A stretch of 7,106 bases of DNA from Pseudomonadota bacterium (GCA_009786045.1 WQTY01000091.1:801-7906); one strand, 5' to 3'. Positions 1 to 5,999 are shown, counted from the stretch's first letter. A program made the numbers and translations. The notes: generated from the sequence alone by a model not told the origin.

Positions 1-1134
1 GCCATAGAGGTGCTGACTCAAAATGTCCTGTCGACGGGCCTGGATCGGGGACGTACATGGCAAAAGCCTCAAAAAAACCGCCGGCTCCGGCTGCATGTTG
101 TTGCTTCGGGCGTGCGAGTCATACAAACCTTCGAGTGCACAGATGCAGGTGATCCCCCGGAAGCCCTCATCATGCAGGCCATGCAGAATGCATCGCACAG
201 CGCACGGCTGTCTGCCGCATGGTCGACGCCAAAAGAAGTCCCCGGGCTAAAAGCACTTCTGCTGCACGGCCTGACCACCGATCCAGCACAGGTGCGCTCG
301 CCTGCGGCGGTCGCCAAAGACACCCTTTCTCCCTTCCTCGAAGGTGAACGCAAGGGATTGACACGGATAAGCAAAGAAGCATCGTTTGAAGCTGTGTGGA
401 CGGATAGTTGTACACAGGCAGACATTTATTTTGCAGATGCTTTTGAGAGCCGGTTCTGGCGCGAGATTAAGCTGACCCAAACGCTTGAGACACCACAATG
501 CCGCTTGAGGCTGCCTGCCTTTGTGGCCGAGAGCGAGGCTGATCTGAATCAGGCTTTGTCCTCCAGGCTGATCCTGCGAGTCAGTGACGTAGTCGAAAGG
601 CAGCTGGCTCAGGCCAGAGCAAACGAGGCAGCCTGTGACGGTTCCGGCATCATTCTTGGGCCGTGGGCAGCGGCTGTGCTGCTGCACGAAACTCTGCACC
701 TTGGGCTTGACCCCATTTTGTCTTCTGAAACACTCGTACTGGACAGATCTCGCTGTCTCGGAAATTTGCCCCGATCCGAGGGCACATGCCTGAACCTGGC
801 ACTGCATACCAGAGAGAGCGCGGACACGGCGATTGAGCAGCTTATTTTAAAGGTTCCACCGGGTACAGTCTTTGTTGAAGCCCCTATTCACTGGGCAAGG
901 CGAAATCACCACCACCTTGATGTCACTTTTGCCTGTGCGCATGACATCGCTCATGATCAGCCCTCAACCTACTATCGCCATCCACGTCTGACTTTTGACC
1001 TGAGGACGATTTGGCATCATGTTCAAGGCGCTGCGACGCCTGAGCGTCGGGTAAATCTGCCATGCGGCAATGATTCGGCAACACTTCAGGTGCCCCACCT
1101 CTATCTCCGCCAACGCCCGGAACCTGTGGGATAA
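1..1134 (+). CDS. Degenerate TldD/PmbA-like protein, 5'-truncated by window edge
   Basis: The reading frame is open from the first base to a TAA at 1132-1134, giving 377 visible residues, so the true start probably lies outside the window. A GTG at 10 is possible but has no convincing ribosome binding site. The N-terminal part (a stretch around nt 90-190 containing SGVRVIQ and EALIMQAMQNA) resembles domain 1 of TldD/PmbA proteins. The core stretch AAVLLHETLHLGLD (nt 667-708) lines up with the TldD metal-site segment of the type LLHEAxGHGLE. Here the motif reads HETLH (nt 685-699), an HExxH spacing, where TldD normally has HExxxH. The C-terminal third (about nt 840-1030) resembles the closing beta-rich TldD domain. 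TldD/TldE heterodimers are cytoplasmic proteases that act on modified peptides. This copy is shorter between the metal motif and the C-terminal domain and may be a divergent or inactive partner. The family call is from remembered motifs and is moderate; whether it is active is unknown. Confidence 0.5.
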   Translation, partial: AIEVLTQNVLSTGLDRGRTWQKPQKNRRLRLHVVASGVRVIQTFECTDAGDPPEALIMQAMQNASHSARLSAAWSTPKEVPGLKALLLHGLTTDPAQVRSPAAVAKDTLSPFLEGERKGLTRISKEASFEAVWTDSCTQADIYFADAFESRFWREIKLTQTLETPQCRLRLPAFVAESEADLNQALSSRLILRVSDVVERQLAQARANEAACDGSGIILGPWAAAVLLHETLHLGLDPILSSETLVLDRSRCLGNLPRSEGTCLNLALHTRESADTAIEQLILKVPPGTVFVEAPIHWARRNHHHLDVTFACAHDIAHDQPSTYYRHPRLTFDLRTIWHHVQGAATPERRVNLPCGNDSATLQVPHLYLRQRPEPVG

Positions 1135-1337
1135 CACCTGTCCCGAGCCATTTGCGGCAAATTCACTATGCAGCCGGGCCAAGGTAAATCGCGAGCAACC
1201 TGAGGAGAATGGCAGCACAATGTTTTTGGAAATAACCCGATATCATGTAAATAGTCTCAGCCTTGATTTGAAAAATGGCATAAGACCGTTTTCAGATTAA
1301 GTGATTACACAAGCAGAATGCTTCTCCCCTGCACACT

Positions 1338-1366
1338 TTGCAGGGTATGTCGCCACAAACAATAAT
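1338..1366 (+). promoter_or_regulatory. Candidate sigma-70-type promoter for ugd
   Basis: TTGCAG at 1338-1343 (3 of 6 to TTGACA) and AATAAT at 1361-1366 (5 of 6 to TATAAT) are separated by 17 bp. They lie about 90 bp upstream of the ugd start in an AT-rich patch. A transcript from here would carry both hairpins of 1386-1433 in its leader. The -35 match is weak, so this is only a candidate. Confidence 0.3.
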
Positions 1367-1385
1367 ATTTTGCCCTTCATCCAAA

Positions 1386-1433
1386 GCGATACGAAGTATC
1401 GCAGGGGGTGTGGGGGAGCACGTTCCCCCACAC
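1386..1433. repeat. Two adjacent perfect hairpins in the ugd leader
   Basis: The first is GCGATACGAAGTATCGC (1386-1402), with 7-bp arms around GAA. The second has 10-bp arms, GTGTGGGGGA (1408-1417) and TCCCCCACAC (1424-1433), around a 6-nt loop. The second ends 10 bp before the ugd ribosome binding site and is followed by an A run, not a T run, so it is not a canonical terminator on the plus strand. No T run follows it on the minus strand either. The arrangement of a palindrome followed by GCAGGGGGTGTGG closely matches the element at 5950-5993, which suggests a dispersed intergenic repeat rather than a gene-specific regulator. Confidence 0.6.
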
Positions 1434-1443
1434 AAAAAAGGCT

Positions 1444-1450
1444 GAGGAAG
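1444..1450 (+). promoter_or_regulatory. Ribosome binding site deciding the ugd start
   Basis: GAGGAAG sits 5 nt upstream of the ATG at 1456. The frame is open further upstream to a GTG at 1408, but that start lies inside a hairpin and would add 16 residues ahead of the nucleotide-binding motif, which in this family sits within the first dozen residues. The ATG at 1456 is therefore preferred. Confidence 0.75.
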
Positions 1451-1455
1451 AAAAC

Positions 1456-2808
1456 ATGCGAGTCGTCACTTTGGGAACTGGTTACGTTGGCTTAAACACG
1501 GCCGTCGCCCTGGCTTACCTCGGACACAGTGTCAGAGGCGTGGATGTCGATATTGAGAAGGTCAGCAAACTAAAGCAAAAGCAGGCGCCGATCCGGGAGG
1601 CAGGTCTGGATGCCCTCCTTTCACTGTCGCTGGATTTGACGTTTACGACGGATTTGGCCAGTGTCATTGAGGATGTAGACGTCATTTTTATTGCCGTTGG
1701 GACGCCGTCCCTGCCCAATGGCCATGCGGATCTGTCCTACGTGCATGCTGCGGCAAAAAACATTGCCGAGTGCCTTTCGCCCCGCCGGGATGTGACGATC
1801 GTTGTCAAATCCACTGTACCCATCGGGGTCAACACCATGCTTGAGCGGCAAATCCGCGAACACATTTCCCGGCGCGGTGAGTGTGTGGATTTTCTGCATT
1901 TTGCTTCCAACCCGGAGTTTTTGCGCGAAGGCTGTGCCCTGAGCGATATGTTCTATCCCGACCGCATCGTGATTGGCACGCAGGATGACAAAGCACATGC
2001 CATGCTCTCCGAACTCTATGCCCCGATTCTGTCCCAATCCTTCCCTCCCCCAGACGGCATCAGCATTCCCAATCCTCGCCCTCAATCTCAATGCCTGCGA
2101 ACGGATCAGACTTCGGCCGAAATGATCAAGTACGCTTCGAACGCTTTTCTGGCGACAAAGATCAGTTATATCAATGAACTTTCTGGCCTTTGCGAGAAAT
2201 TGGGTGCGAATATTTCTGATGTCAGCCTTGGGATGGGCATGGATCATCGCATTGCGCCCTATTTTCTGCGCAGCGGCCTGGGGTGGGGAGGCTCGTGTTT
2301 TCCGAAGGACACGCTTGCGCTTTTGGGGATAGCTTCCGAGTATGACTATTCACTCCCCATCGTCGAAGCGGCCATTGCGGTGAACGAACGCCAGAAACAT
2401 CGGATCGTTCAAAGTGTGCTGTCTGCGCTGAAGGTCGTGCGCGGCGCGCGCGTGGCGTTATTGGGGATAACATTTAAACCCAACACGGATGACGTCCGTC
2501 ACTCACCGGCGGTCGATTTGGCGCGCCATTTGACCCGGCTTGGCGCCAGAGTTTTCGTCCATGATCCCGTTGGGTTGGCGAATGCTCGCCGGGTCTATGC
2601 TGAAGAGGGGTTTGATTTTTGCGATACCGCCTATGAGGCGGCCGAGGGGGCCGAGGCCATCATGATAGCCACGGATTGGGCAGAGTATCGTTCGCTCGAC
2701 TGGAGAAGGATTCTGGAAAGCCTTGCCCAGCCTCACCTCTTTGATGCCCGCAATCTTCTCGATCGGAATGCGATGCTGGCGCTTGGGTTTAAGTATTATG
2801 GATTTTGA
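1456..2808 (+). CDS. ugd: UDP-glucose 6-dehydrogenase
   Basis: This 450-residue cytoplasmic enzyme oxidises UDP-glucose to UDP-glucuronate with two NAD+, supplying uronic acid for capsule, exopolysaccharide or lipid A modification. The N-terminal NAD-binding Rossmann domain starts at once with GTGYVG (residues 7-12) and an acidic D30 for the NAD ribose. VGTP follows at 81-84 and KSTVP at 118-122. The catalytic set of the UDP-glucose/GDP-mannose dehydrogenase family is intact: T120, E154 and E158 in NPEFLREG, K225 and N229 in EMIKYASN, and nucleophile C281 with D285 in GWGGSCFPKD. The C-terminal UDP-binding domain contains GITFKPNTDDVRHSP (337-351). A loop at about 194-216, rich in proline and serine, looks longer than usual just before the catalytic lysine segment. 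GDP-mannose dehydrogenase is an alternative substrate class, but the overall motif set fits Ugd better. It is followed by a 205 bp gap, so it may be a separate transcription unit from the downstream pair. Confidence 0.93.
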   Translation: MRVVTLGTGYVGLNTAVALAYLGHSVRGVDVDIEKVSKLKQKQAPIREAGLDALLSLSLDLTFTTDLASVIEDVDVIFIAVGTPSLPNGHADLSYVHAAAKNIAECLSPRRDVTIVVKSTVPIGVNTMLERQIREHISRRGECVDFLHFASNPEFLREGCALSDMFYPDRIVIGTQDDKAHAMLSELYAPILSQSFPPPDGISIPNPRPQSQCLRTDQTSAEMIKYASNAFLATKISYINELSGLCEKLGANISDVSLGMGMDHRIAPYFLRSGLGWGGSCFPKDTLALLGIASEYDYSLPIVEAAIAVNERQKHRIVQSVLSALKVVRGARVALLGITFKPNTDDVRHSPAVDLARHLTRLGARVFVHDPVGLANARRVYAEEGFDFCDTAYEAAEGAEAIMIATDWAEYRSLDWRRILESLAQPHLFDARNLLDRNAMLALGFKYYGF

Positions 2809-3013
2809 TTTTGGCAGGCGTGATCGCAGATGTTTCGCATGCTGTGCTCACGCTTCAGAGTGAATAGCCGCACATTTGTGCAAAACTGTGAATTTTCACA
2901 GTGTAAACGCGAATTTCGATGGCATGGCATTCGCATGGCGGTTGTGATTGTGCATTGAGTGTGGCATGGTGTTTTGGCCATTTTTTCGTAAACCGTTTGT
3001 TTGGGAGAAATCG
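2809..3013. other. Intergenic region between ugd and the duplicated pair
   Basis: This 205 bp stretch has no credible gene. It holds a near-perfect dyad at 2885-2902 and several copies of a short GGCATGG-like word (2921-2927, 2963-2969). It probably contains the promoter for the downstream genes, but I could not pick a convincing -35/-10 pair. I see no T-tailed hairpin terminator after ugd. Confidence 0.5.
2885..2902. promoter_or_regulatory. Operator-like dyad upstream of the duplicated genes
   Basis: ACTGTGAATTTTCACAGT has perfect 8-bp arms around a central TT. It contains TGTGA and TCACA half-sites like those of the CRP/FNR family, but these are separated by 4 bp rather than the standard 6, so it is not a consensus CRP site. 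It lies about 110 bp upstream of the first paralog. It could bind a dimeric regulator or form a small hairpin; the regulator is unknown. Confidence 0.35.
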
Positions 3014-4072
3014 ATGAATGTCATTCAGTTCTTCTTGGGTCTGGCTCTGCTTGTGAGTCCTGTCGTTGCGCTGGCGCAGACCCAGGATACGTCGTCAGCG
3101 TCAGCGAGTGTGCAGGTTGCAGATGTTTCGGATGCATCGAAGGTACTTCCGTCCCAGGCGAGGGAGAAATTTGCATCCATGCGTTCGGATCCGGATCCGG
3201 CGCAGCTCGTGCGCAATGCGCATTACTGGGTATCGAACGAGGACTCGCACTTTGTCTGGCGTCCGCATATCCAGAACATGGGCGGGGTACTTTCGGGCGT
3301 TGGGACAGACCAGATTTATCTTTTGGCAGGTTGGAGCCGTCCGGCGGTCATTGTGCCGCTCGATTTTGATCGCAAGATTCGCGACCTTCATTTTGCCTAT
3401 GGTGCGGCCTTCCTTGCAGCAGAGACGCCGGAGGCCTTTTTGGCACTTTGGACGAAGAATGGCGCAAAGGATATGAAAGCGGCGATTGACGCAGCTTTCC
3501 CTGCTGAGGCAAAAATCATTCACGATGCCTACAAGACGGCTCAGAGCACTGTGAATACGCGCCTTCGTCGCGTCATCAAGCAATACAAGGCACTTGACAT
3601 TCCCACTTTCCTGACGGATGAAAATGAGTACAGGGCTATTAGACAGCTGTGGCAGAATCAGCGAGTTTTTCCGATTTGCGGCGATTTAACGGGTAACCGT
3701 GCGATGCTGGATTTGGCTAAGGCACTTGAGGAAACGGGGTTGAAGCTTACGATTTTGTACCCCTCCAATGCCGAGCATTACTTCAGCTATGGGCCGGAAT
3801 ACCGCCGCAACATTTTGGCACTGCCGTTTGCAAACAATGGTTTGGTGCTGCGCACGCGGCAGATGGGTTCGCTTGGTCTTGCGGCCGAGGGCGATTACCA
3901 CTACAACATGCAGTCGGGTGAGAATTTTAAGATCTGGCTTAAGACGACGCGGATTAATGATCAGCATTCGATGCTGAGGCGTCGATCGAAGACGAGTACG
4001 ACGGGATTGTCAGTTTTAGACATCGTGCCAGATCCGTCTGACAAGCCGCCAACCATTGCGGCGATGCCATAG
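3014..4072 (+). CDS. Exported LIC_10091-like Rossmann-fold protein, copy 1
   Basis: This gene encodes 352 residues. The ATG at 3014 is chosen because GGGAG at 3003-3007 lies 6 nt upstream and a signal peptide begins there: a hydrophobic stretch (residues 5-20) ends in ALA, giving predicted cleavage after A21. There is no lipobox cysteine, so the product should be periplasmic or secreted. After a Ser/Ala-rich linker (about 25-33) comes a core resembling proteins annotated as LIC_10091 family. Its landmarks are GVGTDQ (95-100) with a downstream acidic LDFD (116-119), resembling a methyltransferase-type nucleotide-binding motif. Then follow PTFLTD (197-202), GDLTGNRAM (223-231), YPSNAEHYFSYGPEYRRN (249-266) and YHYN (295-298). 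A basic tail with LRRRSK (321-326) and a proline-rich end DPSDKPP close it. The biochemical role is not known to me and no catalytic residues can be assigned. It is about 87% identical to the next gene by eye. Confidence 0.8.
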   Translation: MNVIQFFLGLALLVSPVVALAQTQDTSSASASVQVADVSDASKVLPSQAREKFASMRSDPDPAQLVRNAHYWVSNEDSHFVWRPHIQNMGGVLSGVGTDQIYLLAGWSRPAVIVPLDFDRKIRDLHFAYGAAFLAAETPEAFLALWTKNGAKDMKAAIDAAFPAEAKIIHDAYKTAQSTVNTRLRRVIKQYKALDIPTFLTDENEYRAIRQLWQNQRVFPICGDLTGNRAMLDLAKALEETGLKLTILYPSNAEHYFSYGPEYRRNILALPFANNGLVLRTRQMGSLGLAAEGDYHYNMQSGENFKIWLKTTRINDQHSMLRRRSKTSTTGLSVLDIVPDPSDKPPTIAAMP

Positions 4073-4128
4073 GCGTTTTGACAGCCGGGAATTGGGAGCA
4101 ATTTGGATTATTTGTTTGGGAGAAATCG

Positions 4129-5178
4129 ATGAATGTCGTTCCGTTTTTCCTGGGTCTGGCCCTGCTTTTGAGTCCTGTCGCTGCGCTGGCGCAGGCCCGG
4201 GATACGTCGTCAGCGTCAGCGGGTGTGCAGGTTGCAGATGTTTCGGATGCATCGAAGGTGTTTCCGTCCCAGGCGAGGGAGAAATTTGCATCCATGCGTC
4301 CGGATCCAGCGCCTGAGCAACTTGTGCGAAATACGCATTATTGGGTATCGAATGAAAATTCGCACTTTGTCTGGCGCCCGTATATCCAGAATATGGGCGG
4401 AGTGCTTTCGGGTGTGGGGACGGATCAGATTTATCTTTTGGCGGGTTGGAGCCGTCCGGTAGTCATTGTACCGCTCGATTTTGATCGCAAGATTCGCGAC
4501 CTTCATTTTGTCTATGGCGCGGCCTTCCTTGCGGCAGAGACGCCAGAGGCTTTTCTGGCGCTTTGGACAAAGGATGGCGCAAAGGATATGAAGACAGCGA
4601 TTGATGCTGCTTTCCCTGGTGAGGCAAAGATCATTCACGATGCCTATAAGAAGGCTCAGAGCACCGTCAATAACCGTCTTCGTCGTGTCATCAAACAATA
4701 CAAGGCACTTAACATCCCCACTTTCCTGACAGATGCAGATGAGTACAGAGCCATCAGGCAGCTGTGGCAGAACCAGCGAGTTTTTCCAATTTGCGGCGAT
4801 TTAACGGGCAACCGTGCGATGCTGGATTTGGCGAAGGTGCTTGATGAGACGGGATTAAAACTTACGATTTTGTATCCTTCCAATGCCGAGTATTACTTCA
4901 GCTACGGCCCGGAATACCGCCGCAATATTTTGGCACTGCCGTTTGCAGACAATGGCCTGGTGCTGCGCACGCGGCCATTTGGTGATTGTGCCAAGAACAA
5001 CTACCACTACAACATTCAGTCGGGTGAGAATTTTAAGATCTGGCTTAAAACGACACGGATTAATGATCAGCACTCAATGCTGAGGCGTCAGTCGAAGACG
5101 AATACCACGGGTCCGTCGATTTTGGACCTCGTGCCGGATCCGTCTGACAAGCCACCGGTCATTGCGGCGACGCCGTAG
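4129..5178 (+). CDS. Exported LIC_10091-like Rossmann-fold protein, copy 2
   Basis: This gene encodes 349 residues and is the tandem paralog of the gene ending at 4072, 56 bp downstream of it. The start ATG at 4129 has the same GGGAG at 6 nt as copy 1. It has the same signal peptide layout (ALA at 19-21, no lipobox). All core landmarks are kept: GVGTDQ (95-100), LDFD (116-119), GDLTGNRAM (223-231), SNAEYYFSYG (251-260) and YHYN. I count about 36 scattered substitutions against copy 1. There is one clearly divergent patch, residues 283-291, where copy 1 has 12 unrelated residues; copy 2 gains a cysteine there. The conservation of both frames and motifs indicates two functional genes rather than a gene and a decaying copy. 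The phosphatase gene starts 24 bp downstream with its own ribosome binding site, so co-transcription is likely. Function is unknown. Confidence 0.8.
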   Translation: MNVVPFFLGLALLLSPVAALAQARDTSSASAGVQVADVSDASKVFPSQAREKFASMRPDPAPEQLVRNTHYWVSNENSHFVWRPYIQNMGGVLSGVGTDQIYLLAGWSRPVVIVPLDFDRKIRDLHFVYGAAFLAAETPEAFLALWTKDGAKDMKTAIDAAFPGEAKIIHDAYKKAQSTVNNRLRRVIKQYKALNIPTFLTDADEYRAIRQLWQNQRVFPICGDLTGNRAMLDLAKVLDETGLKLTILYPSNAEYYFSYGPEYRRNILALPFADNGLVLRTRPFGDCAKNNYHYNIQSGENFKIWLKTTRINDQHSMLRRQSKTNTTGPSILDLVPDPSDKPPVIAATP

Positions 5179-5202
5179 GCGTTTTGCCTGCAGGGAGAAC
5201 CT

Positions 5203-5835
5203 ATGCGTATTCGGGAGCGATTTGCTTTATTGTTATCTCGGCTTCGGGGCGAGAAGGAATTCCGACGAGAGATAATGCCACTTCGAAAGCAGGAGAACGT
5301 TGGTGTGCTGGCGGCAGAGGCTGGTACATTGGGTGAGGAGGCTTTTCCGCTTCGCGTGCTCTTTGTGTGCAGCGGGAACATTTGCCGCTCACCCTATGCG
5401 CATGTTGTTTTTGAACGTCTGGCGAAAAAATATCACCGCGAAGTGTTGGTGTGTTCGGCGGGCACACTGCGTTTGGTGGGTCGTCCTGCAGCACCGCTTA
5501 CGATTCGAGTGGCGGCTGAACGCGGTGACGACCTCGAAGCGCACAGGAGCACGGCCTTATCGAAGCTTCTCGTAGAAGCTTCGGATGTCATTTTTGCTAT
5601 GTCTCCAGAGCATCGCGAAGTGATGATGAAGCTTTGCCAGGATACGCCCGGGATTGAGCGCCGGATTGTCATGCTGGGCAGCTGGCTTTCTCCCCCCGAG
5701 CACGAAATTGTCGACCCCATGGGCAAGCCCTATGAAGTCTACCAGCGCGTGGCAGCTGAAATTGAGACGGCTCTGGAGCGCTGGTTTGAGGCGTTCGAAG
5801 CGCGGGATGCCAGGAACGCGAATACGGATGCTTGA
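5203..5835 (+). CDS. Low-molecular-weight protein tyrosine phosphatase
   Basis: This gene encodes 210 residues, starting at ATG 5203 with AGGGAG at 5192-5197 (5 nt spacing). An in-frame ATG at 5275 is an alternative that would remove 24 residues. The phosphatase domain begins near residue 50. The signature loop is CSGNICRS (56-63), with nucleophile C56 and phosphate-binding R62. SAGT (85-88), HRST (114-117) and the general-acid DP motif (D171-P172, in IVDPMGKPYEVY) follow in the order expected of this family. Such enzymes dephosphorylate tyrosines on BY-kinases (Wzc type) and on UDP-glucose dehydrogenases in polysaccharide synthesis. The Ugd gene 2.4 kb upstream makes that role plausible here, but no kinase is visible. 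The family is usually about 150-160 residues; the extra length is an N-terminal extension of about 49 residues, arginine-rich at its start (residues 2-22). Arsenate reductase of the same fold is possible but less likely in this setting. Confidence 0.88.
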   Translation: MRIRERFALLLSRLRGEKEFRREIMPLRKQENVGVLAAEAGTLGEEAFPLRVLFVCSGNICRSPYAHVVFERLAKKYHREVLVCSAGTLRLVGRPAAPLTIRVAAERGDDLEAHRSTALSKLLVEASDVIFAMSPEHREVMMKLCQDTPGIERRIVMLGSWLSPPEHEIVDPMGKPYEVYQRVAAEIETALERWFEAFEARDARNANTDA

Positions 5836-5856
5836 TGGACTGGCGAACAGACGAAC

Positions 5857-5875
5857 GGGCGAACGCAGTTCGCCC
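5857..5875. repeat. Short hairpin repeat GGGCGAAC-type
   Basis: GGGCGAACGCAGTTCGCCC has perfect 8-bp arms around a 3-nt loop and is followed by CTACA. It begins 22 bp after the phosphatase stop. As a general recollection, hairpins of this kind (arms reading GGGCGAA.. / ..TTCGCCC next to CTACA) recur between genes in many environmental bacterial genomes. It looks like a member of such a dispersed repeat, not a gene-specific terminator. Confidence 0.55.
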
Positions 5876-5895
5876 CTACAGAGACTGGTCCCTCC

Positions 5896-5934
5896 GAGCG
5901 GGGCGTTGCGGGGCCGGCGACTGAGGCCCCGCTC
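5896..5934. repeat. GC-rich inverted repeat with two alternative pairings
   Basis: GAGCGGGGC (5896-5904) pairs perfectly with GCCCCGCTC (5926-5934). An internal GCGGGGCC (5908-5915) can instead pair with GGCCCCGC (5925-5932). The two left arms compete for the same right arm. There is no adjacent T tract. This may be part of the surrounding repeat mosaic. Confidence 0.5.
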
Positions 5935-5949
5935 TTGGGGGTAGACGCG

Positions 5950-5993
5950 TATTGCCGCATGCGGCAATAGCGGCGCAGGGGGCGTGGCCCCCT
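5950..5993. repeat. Palindrome plus G/C-run hairpin element
   Basis: TATTGCCGCATGCGGCAATA (5950-5969) is a perfect 20-bp palindrome. It is followed by a hairpin AGGGGGCGTGGCCCCCT (5977-5993) with 7-bp arms around GTG. The stretch GCAGGGGGCGTGG at 5975-5987 matches GCAGGGGGTGTGG at 1401-1413 at 12 of 13 positions. In both places it directly follows a perfect palindrome or hairpin, so the two are probably members of one intergenic repeat family. Confidence 0.6.
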
Positions 5994-5999
5994 CTATAT

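Larger units (their letters stand above)
1135..1455. other. Intergenic region upstream of ugd
   Basis: This 321 bp stretch separates the TldD-like gene from ugd. I see no convincing gene in it. A GAGGAG at 1202-1207 precedes two tiny frames (8 codons from 1209 and 26 codons from 1220), but spacing and length are poor support. The middle (about 1215-1380) is AT-rich compared with the flanking genes, as expected for a promoter region. The last 70 bp hold two adjacent perfect hairpins and the ugd ribosome binding site, each described separately. Confidence 0.6.
2996..5186 (+). repeat. Tandem gene duplication, about 1.1 kb unit
   Basis: Two direct repeats follow one another: 2996 to about 4080, and 4111 to 5186. 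The offset is 1115 bp at the left end and 1106 bp at the right end; the 9 bp difference is an in-frame 3-codon indel. The repeat starts with TTTGTTTGGGAGAAATCG just upstream of each start codon, and similarity runs past each stop codon through TAGGCGTTTTG. Sequence before and after these limits is not shared. Each unit therefore carries its own ribosome binding site and gene but not the upstream promoter region, so both copies probably depend on a common promoter in 2809-3013. Confidence 0.92.

Noticed and set aside
247..807. A 186-residue minus-strand open frame opposite the TldD-like gene
   Set aside because: Its composition is unlike a protein, and the plus frame is open throughout with family-like motifs; treated as a shadow.
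1209..1300. Tiny open frames after the GAGGAG at 1202-1207
   Set aside because: One is 8 codons with spacing too short, the other 26 codons with spacing too long. Neither has a recognisable peptide feature.
1408..1433. The 10-bp stem as a Rho-independent terminator
   Set aside because: It is followed by an A run on the plus strand and has no T tract on the minus strand, so the canonical signal is absent in both directions.
1621..2247. A 208-residue minus-strand open frame opposite ugd
   Set aside because: It lies fully inside ugd, whose plus-strand product has every family motif. The minus translation shows no recognisable domain or good ribosome binding site.
3185..3204. Palindromic cluster of GGATCC words in copy 1
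   Set aside because: It is short, lies within coding sequence and follows from Asp-Pro codons; copy 2 does not keep it intact.
3101..4698. Matching 160-residue minus-strand frames inside both paralogs (3101-3583 and 4216-4698)
   Set aside because: They are conserved only because the DNA is duplicated. Both are rich in Arg/Cys/His, as reverse frames of such genes often are.
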